From Ochrobactrum sp. Q0168 (GTDB lineage: Bacteria; Pseudomonadota; Alphaproteobacteria; Rhizobiales; Rhizobiaceae): DNA of 64,000 nt. Under the pieces are notes generated by a model that saw nothing but the letters and a program-made list of their open reading frames with translations, searched no databases and had not been told where the DNA came from. The stretch covers positions 124,001-188,000 of the forward strand of contig NZ_JAELXQ010000006.1 of the NCBI RefSeq assembly GCF_016427605.1. Reading direction: 5' to 3'. How positions within the stretch are numbered: position 1 is the stretch's first letter; the number at the start of each line of letters is the position of its first letter. Made by a program: the position numbers and the translations under genes. Positions 15,816-24,442 of the stretch are shown here, piece by piece.

Positions 15816-16859
15816 ATGAAGAAAATGGGATTAAGTACATTAAGTAAAGCTGTGCTTGCTCTTGCAGTAAGCGGCTGTATGGCCAGTACTGCATTGGCGG
15901 AAGATATCAAATCAATTGCTATTCTGGCCCCGGAAATGGGAACCGACATGGGCTGGAACCAACAGGGCGTGGCCGCTGCCAAGGCCGCTGGCGAAGCTGC
16001 CGGTGTGAAGGTCGTGGTTGCAGAAAATCTCGGTTATGGCGACGTGCGCCCAACGCTGCGCGAGCTTGCCGAAGATGGCGCCGGTCTGCTGATCGCGCAT
16101 GCTTCCGGCTACAACACGGCCGCGCCGGAAATCGGCGAGGAAATGAAGGTTCCCGTCGCGATTGTCGACAGCCCCGACAAGCTTTCTGCGGGCAAGGTGG
16201 CCGATTACACGGCTGCTGGTAGCGATGGTGCTTATCTCGCCGGTCGCCTCGCCGCCAAGGTCAGCCGCACCAGGGTCGTCGGTATCGTCGTTTCGGGTGA
16301 GCCGCCATCGTGGAACAATATGTCGGTTGCTTTTGCGCAGGGCGTGAAGGCCGAAAATCCGGCGGTTGAAGTTCGTTATGCCGTCATTGGACCAGCTGCC
16401 TATGCGGATGCCGCAGGCGGCAAGCGCGTGACGGAAACAGTTATCGCTTCAGGCGCTGACGTTATCTTTGGACAGGGCAACGGTTCCAGCTTCGGCATGT
16501 TGCAGGCCGTTGAAACCACGCCTGCCACGGATGGCGGCAAGGCCTATTTCATCGACGTCATCGGCGACAAGAGCCCGATCGACAAGGGCTACCTTCTGTC
16601 TTCCGTGATCTGGGACCTGAAACCCGTTTATGCGGCGATGATTCAGGACCTGAAGGACGGCAAATATGGCAGCTATAACTATAATATCAAACTGGATGAT
16701 GGCAGCCTGCGTCTTCTGAAGACCAAGAACATCCCGGACAATGTGTGGAAGGAGATCGAAGATCTTCAGGCCAAGGTTGTCTCCGGCGAGATCAAGGTTG
16801 AGCCGAAGTTCGATGCCGACAGCGTGCATGCGTTGGTGAAAACGGTCGCTTCCAAGTAA
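15816..16859 (+). CDS. BMP-family ABC transporter substrate-binding protein
   Basis: Periplasmic binding protein of the BMP (Bmp/PnrA/Med) family, 347 residues, which in other bacteria binds purine nucleosides, riboflavin or thiamine-type compounds. ATG at 15816 follows AGGGA. The N-terminus has a hydrophobic signal with VSGC (possible lipobox) followed by STALA-ED (possible type I cleavage), so it may be lipidated or free. Family landmarks: GWNQQGVAAAKAAGE, IGQ-like FGQGNGSSFG and VIGDKSPI. It heads an operon with one ATPase and two permeases. Beside a pyridine-catabolic cluster, import of a B6-like vitamer or other heterocycle is the likely role (inference). Confidence 0.9.
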   Translation: MKKMGLSTLSKAVLALAVSGCMASTALAEDIKSIAILAPEMGTDMGWNQQGVAAAKAAGEAAGVKVVVAENLGYGDVRPTLRELAEDGAGLLIAHASGYNTAAPEIGEEMKVPVAIVDSPDKLSAGKVADYTAAGSDGAYLAGRLAAKVSRTRVVGIVVSGEPPSWNNMSVAFAQGVKAENPAVEVRYAVIGPAAYADAAGGKRVTETVIASGADVIFGQGNGSSFGMLQAVETTPATDGGKAYFIDVIGDKSPIDKGYLLSSVIWDLKPVYAAMIQDLKDGKYGSYNYNIKLDDGSLRLLKTKNIPDNVWKEIEDLQAKVVSGEIKVEPKFDADSVHALVKTVASK

Positions 16860-16867
16860 CCGGCTTG

Positions 16868-16942
16868 CTCAGGCATCGGCACAGAAATCGGGTTCGATTT
16901 CTGAAAAGCGCGATGCATGGATAAAGCAGTGAGAGCGAATTT
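16868..16942. repeat. Intergenic palindromic repeat, copy B (partial)
   Basis: Nested palindrome after the binding-protein gene: outer GCATCG/CGATGC and inner CAGAAATC-gggttc-GATTTCTG, then AAAGCAGTGAGAGCG, as in the other copies of this family. It could act as a transcript-stabilising hairpin that raises binding-protein over ATPase expression. Confidence 0.6.
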
Positions 16943-17050
16943 TGTGCGTTCGCAAGGACGCACGGCGCTCGAATACCCGTCTCGTTGCTTCCGGGCATTG
17001 TCGTGATCCATCCGGTCGCGACGAGACGGACTTCCATGAAGGACAGTTTG

Positions 17051-18646
17051 ATGCAGGCGACAACAGAAAAAGCAGTCCCTCTTTCATCACACGCAATAAA
17101 TTCTCCGGTCAGTTCTTCGGGCATGCCCTTTGTCACTCTGCGCGGCATAACCAAGCGCTTTCCGGGCGTCGTCGCCAATAATAATGTCAGTACAGATATC
17201 TGGCCGGGAGAGGTTCATGTTCTCCTGGGCGAAAACGGCGCGGGCAAGTCCACACTTGTCGGCATGCTGTCAGGGCTACAGCAGCCCGATGATGGCTGGA
17301 TCGAGGTGGATGGCGCAAAGGTCAACATCACATCGCCCCGCCATGCCTTGTCGTTAGGGATCGGCACAGTGTTTCAGCATTCCATGCTGGTGCCGAGTTT
17401 GACGGTCGTCGACAATTTTACGCTTGGTGGCGCGTGGTGGCGGAAACCGGATCGCAGCGGGGTTGCGCGGCGGATCAACGAAACGGCGAACCGAGTAGGG
17501 CTGCGGGTCGATCCGTTTGCGCTGGTCTCCAGCCTGTCGCTCGGCGAACGCCAGCAGGTGGAAATTCTGCGTGCCTTAATGCGCGGCAGCCGATGCCTGA
17601 TCCTCGACGAAGCGACAGCCATGCTGACGCCCAATGAAGCTGTGTCGCTGGGGCAGCTGATGCGGCGGCTTGTAGCGCAAGGGCTGGCGGTCATATTCAT
17701 CACCCACAAGCTCAATGAGGCGCTTGCCTATGGCGACCGGATTTCCGTGTTGCGCCTCGGCAAGAACGCTGGCGCTATCGCGCCGGAAGAGCTGAAATCC
17801 CATACCGATGCAGAAAACACAGCCAATATAATTCGGCTGATGTTCGGAAATGCCGCAACGGGCGACGGTGAAACCGCGCCGCGTGTCAGTCGCGATCTGG
17901 GCGCGACGGTTCTGACGGTCGAAAAGCTTAACTCCAGCGCAGGGCGCATTCCGGTTCGCGACGTTTCGCTGACAATCCGCGCAAGGGAAGTGCTGGGGAT
18001 TGCCGGGATCGATGGCAACGGCCAGAAAGAACTCGCGGAAGCGCTTGCGGGCCAAGCGCCTTCTGTTGGAAGCGTTCGCTTGCACGGAACTGAAATCGGC
18101 GCGCTTTCGGTTGGCGAACGCCGCACGGCTGGGTTGCGTTACGTGACGGACGATCGTCTCGGCGAGGGAACGGTGGGGGCTTTTGCCGTCGCCACCAATT
18201 TTCTGCTGAAGGACATTGGTGCTGCGCCGTTCTGGCGCAAAGGGCTGGAAAAACCGCAACAGATCCGCGCCCAGGCTACCGAACATGTTCGCAATTTCGA
18301 TATCCGCACGCCGGATGTCCAGACGCCGGTCGGCACCTTGTCGGGGGGCAATATCCAGAAGGTTCTGCTGGCGCGCGAACTGACGGGCGCAGCCGAAGCG
18401 GTGATTTTTGCAAAGCCGACCTATGGGCTCGACGTGAAAAACATTCGGGCCACGCGCCAGCGTATTCGCGATGCTGCAGATGCTGGCAAGGCCGTGTTGC
18501 TGATTTCCACCGATCTGGACGAGCTTCTGGAGCTCGCCGACAGAATAGCCGTGATCGAGCAGGGCAGAGTGCTGGGCACGGTCCAAAATGGAGCAGGCGC
18601 GCGCGATGCCATCGGCCGTCTGATGAGTACCGGAGAAGAAGAATGA
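17051..18646 (+). CDS. ABC transporter ATPase, tandem nucleotide-binding domains (BMP/nucleoside importer type)
   Basis: Dual-domain ATPase, 531 residues from ATG 17051, chosen because AAGGA lies seven bases upstream; ATG 17036 in frame is the alternative. Domain 1 has Walker A GENGAGKST (60-68), signature LSLGE (162-166) and Walker B LILDEATA (183-190). Domain 2 has the degenerate Walker A GIDGNGQKE and LSGGNIQKV signature usual for sugar/nucleoside importers of this class; its Walker B reads VIFAKPTYGLD and lacks the catalytic glutamate. It energises the permeases encoded immediately downstream; its stop overlaps the first permease start. Confidence 0.92.
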   Translation: MQATTEKAVPLSSHAINSPVSSSGMPFVTLRGITKRFPGVVANNNVSTDIWPGEVHVLLGENGAGKSTLVGMLSGLQQPDDGWIEVDGAKVNITSPRHALSLGIGTVFQHSMLVPSLTVVDNFTLGGAWWRKPDRSGVARRINETANRVGLRVDPFALVSSLSLGERQQVEILRALMRGSRCLILDEATAMLTPNEAVSLGQLMRRLVAQGLAVIFITHKLNEALAYGDRISVLRLGKNAGAIAPEELKSHTDAENTANIIRLMFGNAATGDGETAPRVSRDLGATVLTVEKLNSSAGRIPVRDVSLTIRAREVLGIAGIDGNGQKELAEALAGQAPSVGSVRLHGTEIGALSVGERRTAGLRYVTDDRLGEGTVGAFAVATNFLLKDIGAAPFWRKGLEKPQQIRAQATEHVRNFDIRTPDVQTPVGTLSGGNIQKVLLARELTGAAEAVIFAKPTYGLDVKNIRATRQRIRDAADAGKAVLLISTDLDELLELADRIAVIEQGRVLGTVQNGAGARDAIGRLMSTGEEE

Positions 18647-19734
18647 GCGATCAGCAAGCCGGCACGGCTGGGATGGCTGGACAGATGACACGTCCGCCTT
18701 TTTCCGCGTGGGGCAGAATCCTTGCCGTCAGCGTTGGACCGCTGGTCGCGGCCCTTGTTCTGGGTGGGCTGATCCTGCTCGCCATGGGCGTCAATCCGCT
18801 AAGTTATTATGCCTATGTGGTCGAGCGGGGGATTTTATCGCCGTCCGGTCTATCGGCAACGCTGACCCGTATGGGGCCGTTTCTGCTGATCGCGGCAAGC
18901 CTGATTGTTGCCTTCCGCGCTGGCATCTGGAACCTCGGCGGCGACGGGCAGTTTCTGCTCGCTGCGGTGATTGTCGCGGCTACCACACCGCTTTTGCACA
19001 CGGCTGGATTGCCGATCTGGCTCAACCTCGCCGTCGGTCTGGTAATCGGTCTGGCGGTCGGGGCGGTCTGGGGCCTGTTGCCTGCCATGCTGAAGGCGTG
19101 GCATGGGATCAATGAAATCATCACCACTTTGATGATGAGCTTCCTTGGTGTTTCGTTGGCCAATGTGCTGGTGAAGCTCGCTTTTCTCGATCCAGCGACC
19201 ACGACTCCGCAAACGCGCACGCTTCCGGTGGATGCGCGCTTGCCGAAACTGTTCGATACGACCATTTCATCGGGCCTGATCATCGGCCTCGTCGTTATCA
19301 TAGTCATGCATTTGATGATGACAAAAACGTCGTTCGGTATGAAATTGCGACTGGTCGGGGCCAATCCACGCGCCGCTGTTCATGCTGGTTTGTCGGTTCC
19401 GAAACTGACCATCGCCGTCTTTGCCATTTCGGCAGGTCTTGCCGGGCTGTCTGGTGCCGTGGATATTCTGGGCACGCAAGGCAATGTCCGCGCGGACTGG
19501 AATCCGGCCTATAGCTTAACGGTGGTGCCGCTGGTTTTCCTCGCACGGCTCAACGGCTTCGGCTCCATCGCCTATGTCTTCCTGTTTTCCGCCCTCACAA
19601 TCGGTGGGGAAAGCGCAGCGCGTCGGCTTGGTGTCCCAAGCTTCTTCTCGCTCGTCATCGTGGCGTTGTTGCTGATCACACTGGCGCTAGCGGAATATTT
19701 TGACAAGAACCGCCGTTACCGGGCGAAGGTCTGA
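18643..19734 (+). CDS. BMP-type ABC transporter permease 1
   Basis: Inner-membrane permease of the BPD_transp_2 (LivHM/RbsC/nucleoside) family, 363 residues, with about ten hydrophobic segments. ATG at 18643 overlaps the ATPase stop (ATGA), so translation is coupled. Conserved blocks include GIWNLGGDGQFLL and the cytoplasmic coupling stretch HGINEIITTLMMSF, followed by GANPRAAVHAGLSV. It pairs with permease 2, 12 bases downstream. Substrate is set by the BMP binding protein. Confidence 0.92.
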   Translation: MSDQQAGTAGMAGQMTRPPFSAWGRILAVSVGPLVAALVLGGLILLAMGVNPLSYYAYVVERGILSPSGLSATLTRMGPFLLIAASLIVAFRAGIWNLGGDGQFLLAAVIVAATTPLLHTAGLPIWLNLAVGLVIGLAVGAVWGLLPAMLKAWHGINEIITTLMMSFLGVSLANVLVKLAFLDPATTTPQTRTLPVDARLPKLFDTTISSGLIIGLVVIIVMHLMMTKTSFGMKLRLVGANPRAAVHAGLSVPKLTIAVFAISAGLAGLSGAVDILGTQGNVRADWNPAYSLTVVPLVFLARLNGFGSIAYVFLFSALTIGGESAARRLGVPSFFSLVIVALLLITLALAEYFDKNRRYRAKV

Positions 19735-19746
19735 GGAGGAGAAAAC

Positions 19747-20679
19747 ATGGCGCTTTTTACGGAAAGTTTCATCATCACTCTGTTCCTCGGCGCAATCGCT
19801 GCGGGTACACCACTTTTGCTGGCCGGTCTCGGCGAGCAATTGTCGGAAAAGGCAGGCGTGCTGAATATCGGTCTCGAAGGCATGATGCTAGCCGGTGCCT
19901 ATGCCGGTTTTCTGGTGGCATGGACCACCGGCAGCATGGGGCTGGGCTTTGTCGGCGGCATCGCTGCGGGCGCGTTCATCGCATCCTTCATGGTGCTGTT
20001 TTGCGTGCGGCTCGGCCTCAATCAGATCGTCATCGGTATTGCTCTGACGCTGGCGGTGCAAGGCCTGACCGCTCTTCTGCATTTCGTGCAGTTTTCGCAG
20101 ACTTATCCACGTCTGGATGGTGCTCCGAAATGGCCCATCTGGCCTTTGTCCGAAATTCCCGTGCTGGGGCCAATCCTGTTCAACCATAATCCGGTTGTCT
20201 ATGTGGCGGTTGTTCTGGTAGCGGTTTTCGCTTGGATCTATCGTATGACGCATCTTGGCACGGCATTGCAGGCGGCAGGGGACAAACCCGCAGCGCTCGA
20301 CGCAACGGGGGTGGACGTCGTCCGCACGCGAAGCATTGCCGTGCTGATAACGGGCGCATTGGCCGGTCTCGGCGGTGCTTTCATGTCGGTCGCAGTTGCG
20401 GGCGTGTTCATTCCGTTCATGAGCCATGGCAATGGCTTCATCGCCATTGTTCTTGCCATGCTGGCGCGCGGCAGACCGCTGTGGGTATTGGGCGGCGCAT
20501 TGCTGTTCGGTGTCAGCCTGTCGCTGGCCACGGCGCTACAGGTTGCTGGCGTCAATGTGCCGACAGACGTGATCCAGATGTTGCCGTTTGTGATGGTGAT
20601 GTTGGTGTTGTTGATCGCTGGCCGCAAGGCAAGCTTGCCACAAGCACTTGGTGAGAGCTTCGTGCGAGGAGCACGTTAG
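19747..20679 (+). CDS. BMP-type ABC transporter permease 2
   Basis: Second BPD_transp_2 permease, 310 residues, mostly hydrophobic. Family blocks: the N-terminal GTPLLLAGLGEQLSEKAGV-type opening (shown in part), VLNIGLEGMMLAGAY, LGLNQIVIGIALTLA and the coupling segment GDKPAALDATGVDV. AGGAGG lies before the ATG, and the gene follows permease 1 after 12 bases. Last gene of the importer operon. Confidence 0.92.
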   Translation: MALFTESFIITLFLGAIAAGTPLLLAGLGEQLSEKAGVLNIGLEGMMLAGAYAGFLVAWTTGSMGLGFVGGIAAGAFIASFMVLFCVRLGLNQIVIGIALTLAVQGLTALLHFVQFSQTYPRLDGAPKWPIWPLSEIPVLGPILFNHNPVVYVAVVLVAVFAWIYRMTHLGTALQAAGDKPAALDATGVDVVRTRSIAVLITGALAGLGGAFMSVAVAGVFIPFMSHGNGFIAIVLAMLARGRPLWVLGGALLFGVSLSLATALQVAGVNVPTDVIQMLPFVMVMLVLLIAGRKASLPQALGESFVRGAR

Positions 20680-21219
20680 TCGCTGCATGTGCGATGGCCA
20701 ATGCGTTCCGCTTTATGAGAATATGGGCCATCGCTCTATTAAACCATTGGCATCGGATCATAGTGACATGTAACAGCAAGAGATGGCGATAAGAGTGCCT
20801 AAGATCGAAGGCGACTGCGGTAATGAAGTCGGGCCACCAGTTGTGCTGAATTGAGCGGATGCAAAAGTTTACGAAAGCGCTGCACTTACCACTCATCATA
20901 TAAAAATCTATTGTTTAGCGTGGGCCGACGGACCCGCCAATGTTTTGTTCGCGCGAAGAGGCTCTAACCGTGATCGACAGATTCTGACTGGCAAATCTGA
21001 AGAAGACTGCGGAACTGGCGAGTTTTTTCGATGCAACTCTTCAAGTTCTTGACTTAAAATCATAAACAAAGCTGGAAATTACTGAAATTCAGATCGGAAC
21101 TGTCAAAAGCTCACTGCAAAACTGGAGTCATTTTTGGAGAATGCGGTGACATGAATTCTCGCCCCAAGGTATCTTATTGACTACCGTATAGGTGCGCGGT
21201 GGGCTAGTACGTATTTCAA
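20680..21219. other. 540-bp intergenic region without a supported gene
   Basis: Between the importer operon and the lysR gene. All frames are interrupted. No tRNA, terminator with a T-run, or recognisable transposase fragment was found. Base composition is more AT-rich than the flanking genes. Confidence 0.6.
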
Positions 21220-22134
21220 TCATTGAAGCGACATATGCTGCACCATCCCCGCCGCCAGAAAATCCACTACAGCTCTGACGGACGGTAACTGCCCGCGACG
21301 ATGCGGCATGAGTAAGGTCGTCGTCGCGCCTTCCATTTCCCATGACGGGAATAGCCGCACTAGGTGTCCACTCTCGATGTGTGGGCGCGCCAATCCGCGT
21401 GGAAGATTGGCAATCGCCATTCCTGCCAACGCCGCATTCACGATCATGAACGGGTCGTCCGTAAGCAGCTTCGGCACTGGCTGCACGAGCTTAACGTCAC
21501 CTTTGTCGTTGCGCAGCGGCCATTTGACGACTGCACCATTGCTTTCAGGAACAATCCCGAAATGCGCGGTGAGTTCTTCTGGTTGATCCGGGCTGCCATT
21601 CACATTGAGATAGGTTGGAGACGCAACCAGATAGTTGGGCGCATAGCCAAGCCGATGCTGGATATACCCCGAATCCGGCAATGGCTCGCGGTGGGCGCGT
21701 ATCGCCAGATCAAACCCTTCCTGAACCAGATCGACGTAGCGGCTGGTAGCGACCAACCCGATCTGGATTTTGGGGTATAGCCTTGCCAATTCGGGCAGCA
21801 GGTCAGCCAGCGCTATCTGTATGGTTGCCATTGAGGCCGAAATACGGACCAGCCCACGCGGCTCGCCCAGGCGTCGTTTCACGACGTCTTCCGCAGCCTC
21901 TGCTTCCAAAAGCGCCGCCGCAGCGTGTCGATAAAAATCTTCACCGGCCTCGGTTACGCCAAAATGACGCGTCGTGCGCTGGATGAGGCGAACCCCCAGA
22001 TCCTTTTCCAGTTCGGCAACGCGCTTGCTGAGGGTGGATTTGGGGATGCCCAACGCCCGTGAGGCAGCGGCGAAGCCGCGATTGTCCACCACCTGCACAA
22101 AGAAGAAGAGATCGTTCAGTCTGATATCCGGCAT
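21220..22134 (-). CDS. LysR-family transcriptional regulator
   Basis: LTTR of 304 residues from ATG 22134 (a GTG two codons earlier is possible). Winged HTH at about 1-60 with NRGFAAASRALGIPKSTLSK, then the periplasmic-binding-like effector domain (VRISASMATIQIAL onward). It belongs to the CrgA/AaeR-like group that often lies divergent from a transporter or oxidoreductase. Here it is divergent from an MFS exporter and an FMN reductase across 98 bases containing a GAGACAGT/ACTGTCTC dyad. Likely activates those genes in response to an aromatic or quinone-like compound (inference). Confidence 0.92.
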   Translation of the reverse strand: MPDIRLNDLFFFVQVVDNRGFAAASRALGIPKSTLSKRVAELEKDLGVRLIQRTTRHFGVTEAGEDFYRHAAAALLEAEAAEDVVKRRLGEPRGLVRISASMATIQIALADLLPELARLYPKIQIGLVATSRYVDLVQEGFDLAIRAHREPLPDSGYIQHRLGYAPNYLVASPTYLNVNGSPDQPEELTAHFGIVPESNGAVVKWPLRNDKGDVKLVQPVPKLLTDDPFMIVNAALAGMAIANLPRGLARPHIESGHLVRLFPSWEMEGATTTLLMPHRRGQLPSVRAVVDFLAAGMVQHMSLQ

Positions 22135-22152
22135 CGTCACTGTCCATAAATG

Positions 22153-22195
22153 GAGACAGTTAATCCATTTTAGCTGTCTACCGGGCCACTGTCTC
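22153..22195. promoter_or_regulatory. Candidate LysR binding dyad
   Basis: Perfect 8-bp inverted repeat GAGACAGT (22153-22160) and ACTGTCTC (22188-22195), with a third half-site AGCTGTCT (22172-22179) between them, in the lysR/MFS divergent promoter region. The 35-bp centre spacing suits binding of an LTTR tetramer. Confidence 0.5.
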
Positions 22196-22232
22196 TAAAG
22201 GTAGCCTAGGAGGATGTTCAAAGAAACAAGAA

Positions 22233-23444
22233 ATGGCACCCATGTTGCGTTCGATCACAGGCATTCAAGAGGCGAAACACGCCGACACGACGAGCGACAA
22301 TGGCGCGCTCATCGCGGTGCTTGGCGCGAGTTGCCTGACCGCCATGGCAGCGACTGCCATAACCCCAGCGCTTCCTGGCATGGCGCATGCGTTCGCGGGC
22401 ACACCGAACGCCCGGTTTCTGGTTAAGATCGCGCTCACATTGCCAGCGCTGATCATCGCCTTGTCTGCAACGATCGTTGGAACGATGGCCGACCGGGTCG
22501 GAGCCGGCAGGGTGTTGATTGCCTCCGCACTCCTTTTGGCCATTGCGGGCTCTGCCGGGCTTTACGCCCCCACATTATTCACACTCCTGATCTCACGTGC
22601 AGTTCTTGGTTTCGCAATCGCGGGAATGAGCACAGGCGCTCTCACGCTGATTGGTGCGCTCTACGAAGACGAACGACGTCGGCGTGTCATCGGACTACAA
22701 GGCGCAGCAGCCTCATTCGGTGGGATGGCATTCCTGTTACTGGGCGGCCTGCTGGCGGCCTATGACTGGCGCCTTCCTTTTGCGACCTACCTTCTCTCCA
22801 TTCTGCTGATCCCGGTGATGCTCGCTTGCATCCCGCGCGGTGTCCTGGTGGCGAGCGTCAACACTTGCAAAACATTGGAACCGACCCGCTGGGGGCACGT
22901 CGCCTTCGCCTATTGCGCGGCATTCCTCGGCATGATCCTGTTTTATGTCATCCCGGTGCAGTTGCCATTCCATCTGCGGGCGCATGGCGTCACCGACCCC
23001 ACGTTGACCGGCTATGCGCTGTCGCTGTGCACGTTTGCTAGTGGACTTGCCGCAACCTTCTATAGTCGTCTCCGCCAACGGATGTCGCCGCCCATGATGG
23101 TCGCAATCGCATTTGCGATGATCGCCATCGGACAGACATTCGTCCTCTCCGGCTCCTATGCGTCGGCGCTAGGCGGGATGGCCATCGCCGGATGTTCGAC
23201 AGGCATTCTACTTCCTACCGTCAATGGTCTCGTTCTGACCGCCACGCCCGCCCCCAAACATGGGCGCTTCGCGGGCGGGGTCGCGGCCAGTCTGTTCCTC
23301 GGGCAGTTTCTGGCGCCGGTCAGCGCGGGAATCGCGGAGCGTCTGGCGGGAAGTGTCTTTCTCGGAACAGCGCTGGGCGCAGCAGTGGTGGCCGTCATCA
23401 TTGCCGTTGGATACGTGTCTAATCGGCGAACCGTTTGGCGCTGA
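22233..23444 (+). CDS. MFS transporter (drug/arabinose-efflux type)
   Basis: Twelve-segment major facilitator, 403 residues. The A-like motif GTMADRVGAGRVLIA lies near residues 85-100 and motif C-like AIAGMSTGALTLIG follows. AGGAGG at 22208-22213 is 19 bases before the ATG at 22233 and touches another ATG out of frame, so initiation efficiency or the exact start is uncertain. First gene of a two-gene unit divergent from lysR; export of a toxic aromatic or a metabolite is the likely role. Substrate cannot be read from sequence. Confidence 0.88.
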   Translation: MAPMLRSITGIQEAKHADTTSDNGALIAVLGASCLTAMAATAITPALPGMAHAFAGTPNARFLVKIALTLPALIIALSATIVGTMADRVGAGRVLIASALLLAIAGSAGLYAPTLFTLLISRAVLGFAIAGMSTGALTLIGALYEDERRRRVIGLQGAAASFGGMAFLLLGGLLAAYDWRLPFATYLLSILLIPVMLACIPRGVLVASVNTCKTLEPTRWGHVAFAYCAAFLGMILFYVIPVQLPFHLRAHGVTDPTLTGYALSLCTFASGLAATFYSRLRQRMSPPMMVAIAFAMIAIGQTFVLSGSYASALGGMAIAGCSTGILLPTVNGLVLTATPAPKHGRFAGGVAASLFLGQFLAPVSAGIAERLAGSVFLGTALGAAVVAVIIAVGYVSNRRTVWR

Positions 23445-23474
23445 GACCTCTCAAGTCAGAAAGGAACAATAACC

Positions 23475-24059
23475 GTGAAGAAGCTCCGCATCGGGGTCGT
23501 CATCAGCACGACCCGGCAGAACCGTTTTGCCGATAAACCCGCACAGTGGATCATGGGTCATCTCGCACAGCGAGAAGAGATCGCGGCAGAAATCATTGAT
23601 CTCAGAGACTACCCCATGCCTTTTTTCGATGAGGTCACGTCACCAGCCTACGCAGCTCCTGACAATCAGGCCGCGCGCCAATGGGCGAGCAAAGTCGACG
23701 AGAAAGATGGCTTCATCTTCATTACCGCGGAGTACAATCGCAGCATCCCTGGCGTTCTGAAGAACGCGCTCGACCACGCTTATCGGGAATTCAACCGCAA
23801 GCCGGCGGCGTTCATCGGCTATGGCGGGGTGGGTGCGGCACGCGCGATCGAACAGTTGCGACTAATTTGCTGTGAGCTTCAACTCGCACCGTTGCGCACC
23901 GCCGTGCACATTGGCATGGAGCAATATCTCGCGATCGCCAATAGCGAAAAGCGGATTGGTGATTTTGATTATCTCAACATCACGGCCATCAGCATGATCG
24001 ATGATCTCGTGTGGTGGGCTGATGCCTTGAGCGAGCGCAACGACCAGCATGGAGCCTAA
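23475..24059 (+). CDS. NADPH-dependent FMN reductase
   Basis: Flavodoxin-fold FMN reductase/quinone reductase, 194 residues. The phosphate-binding loop VVISTTRQNRFADKPAQW is at the N-terminus and ITAEYNRSIPGVLKNALDH near 86-104 is the diagnostic FMN-binding stretch. Follows the MFS gene by 30 bases, same operon. Likely reduces quinones, nitro compounds or free flavin; with the exporter and LysR it looks like a detoxification set. Confidence 0.9.
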   Translation: MKKLRIGVVISTTRQNRFADKPAQWIMGHLAQREEIAAEIIDLRDYPMPFFDEVTSPAYAAPDNQAARQWASKVDEKDGFIFITAEYNRSIPGVLKNALDHAYREFNRKPAAFIGYGGVGAARAIEQLRLICCELQLAPLRTAVHIGMEQYLAIANSEKRIGDFDYLNITAISMIDDLVWWADALSERNDQHGA

Positions 24060-24291
24060 TCGAAGAGAGAGCCCGGTGGATGACGCTGCAAAGCCCAAAA
24101 AGATCGATCCGACGATTCAGTCGCAGGCACTTACTACGTCTGAGCATCGACGGAATGAAGAGTATTTGCTTGGCAGGCATGTTGCTCTTGTGTCCCTGAT
24201 CCAGATGCTGGCGGGGTGTTGGGGCCCGCCAGAAGGAGGGGGAGCGCGAACCACGTCGGAAGGAAAACCGCAAGGTGTCGGCATATAAAAC

Positions 24292-24327
24292 AGAAGGTTC
24301 CAGCAAAGCAAGAGAACCTTCTTTCAG
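24292..24327 (+). terminator. Terminator-like hairpin
   Basis: Perfect 9-bp stem AGAAGGTTC (24292-24300) and GAACCTTCT (24314-24322), 13-nt loop, then TTC. Lies 230 bases after the FMN reductase stop; the T-run is short. Confidence 0.4.
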
Positions 24328-24400
24328 AACGACCGCGCTTAGCTCCGCTTCCGGCGGCGGCCTTGTGAGGAGTGAGTCTGGGGAGTAATTTCTTGACTGG

Positions 24401-24421
24401 CAATCTTAAAAAGTAAGATTG
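24401..24421 (-). terminator. Terminator-like hairpin after the LLM monooxygenase gene
   Basis: Perfect 8-bp stem CAATCTTA/TAAGATTG with a 5-nt loop, 22 bases beyond the stop of the minus-strand monooxygenase gene. No strong T-run. Confidence 0.4.
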
Positions 24422-24442
24422 AACACGTGAGCGTCAAAACGC

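Larger units (their letters stand above)
24060..24442. other. 383-bp intergenic region with three hairpins
   Basis: No convincing gene. It contains CTGGCGGG/CCCGCCAG (24208-24232), AGAAGGTTC/GAACCTTCT (24292-24322) and CAATCTTA/TAAGATTG (24401-24421). It separates convergent units, so the last two probably serve as terminators. Confidence 0.55.

Noticed and set aside
15816-16859. Riboswitch (thiamine, riboflavin or similar) before the BMP operon
   Set aside because: The 85-base leader is too short and shows none of the conserved riboswitch cores.
17576-18691. 371-codon minus-strand frame
   Set aside because: It lies antisense to the importer ATPase, whose Walker and signature motifs are unambiguous.
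20680-21219. Transposase remnant between importer and lysR genes
   Set aside because: No frame shows DDE or IS-family motifs, and no terminal inverted repeats or target duplications were found.
24208-24232. CTGGCGGG/CCCGCCAG hairpin considered as an integron attC or attachment site
   Set aside because: No integrase, no cassette structure and no second copy; it is better explained as an intergenic stem-loop.
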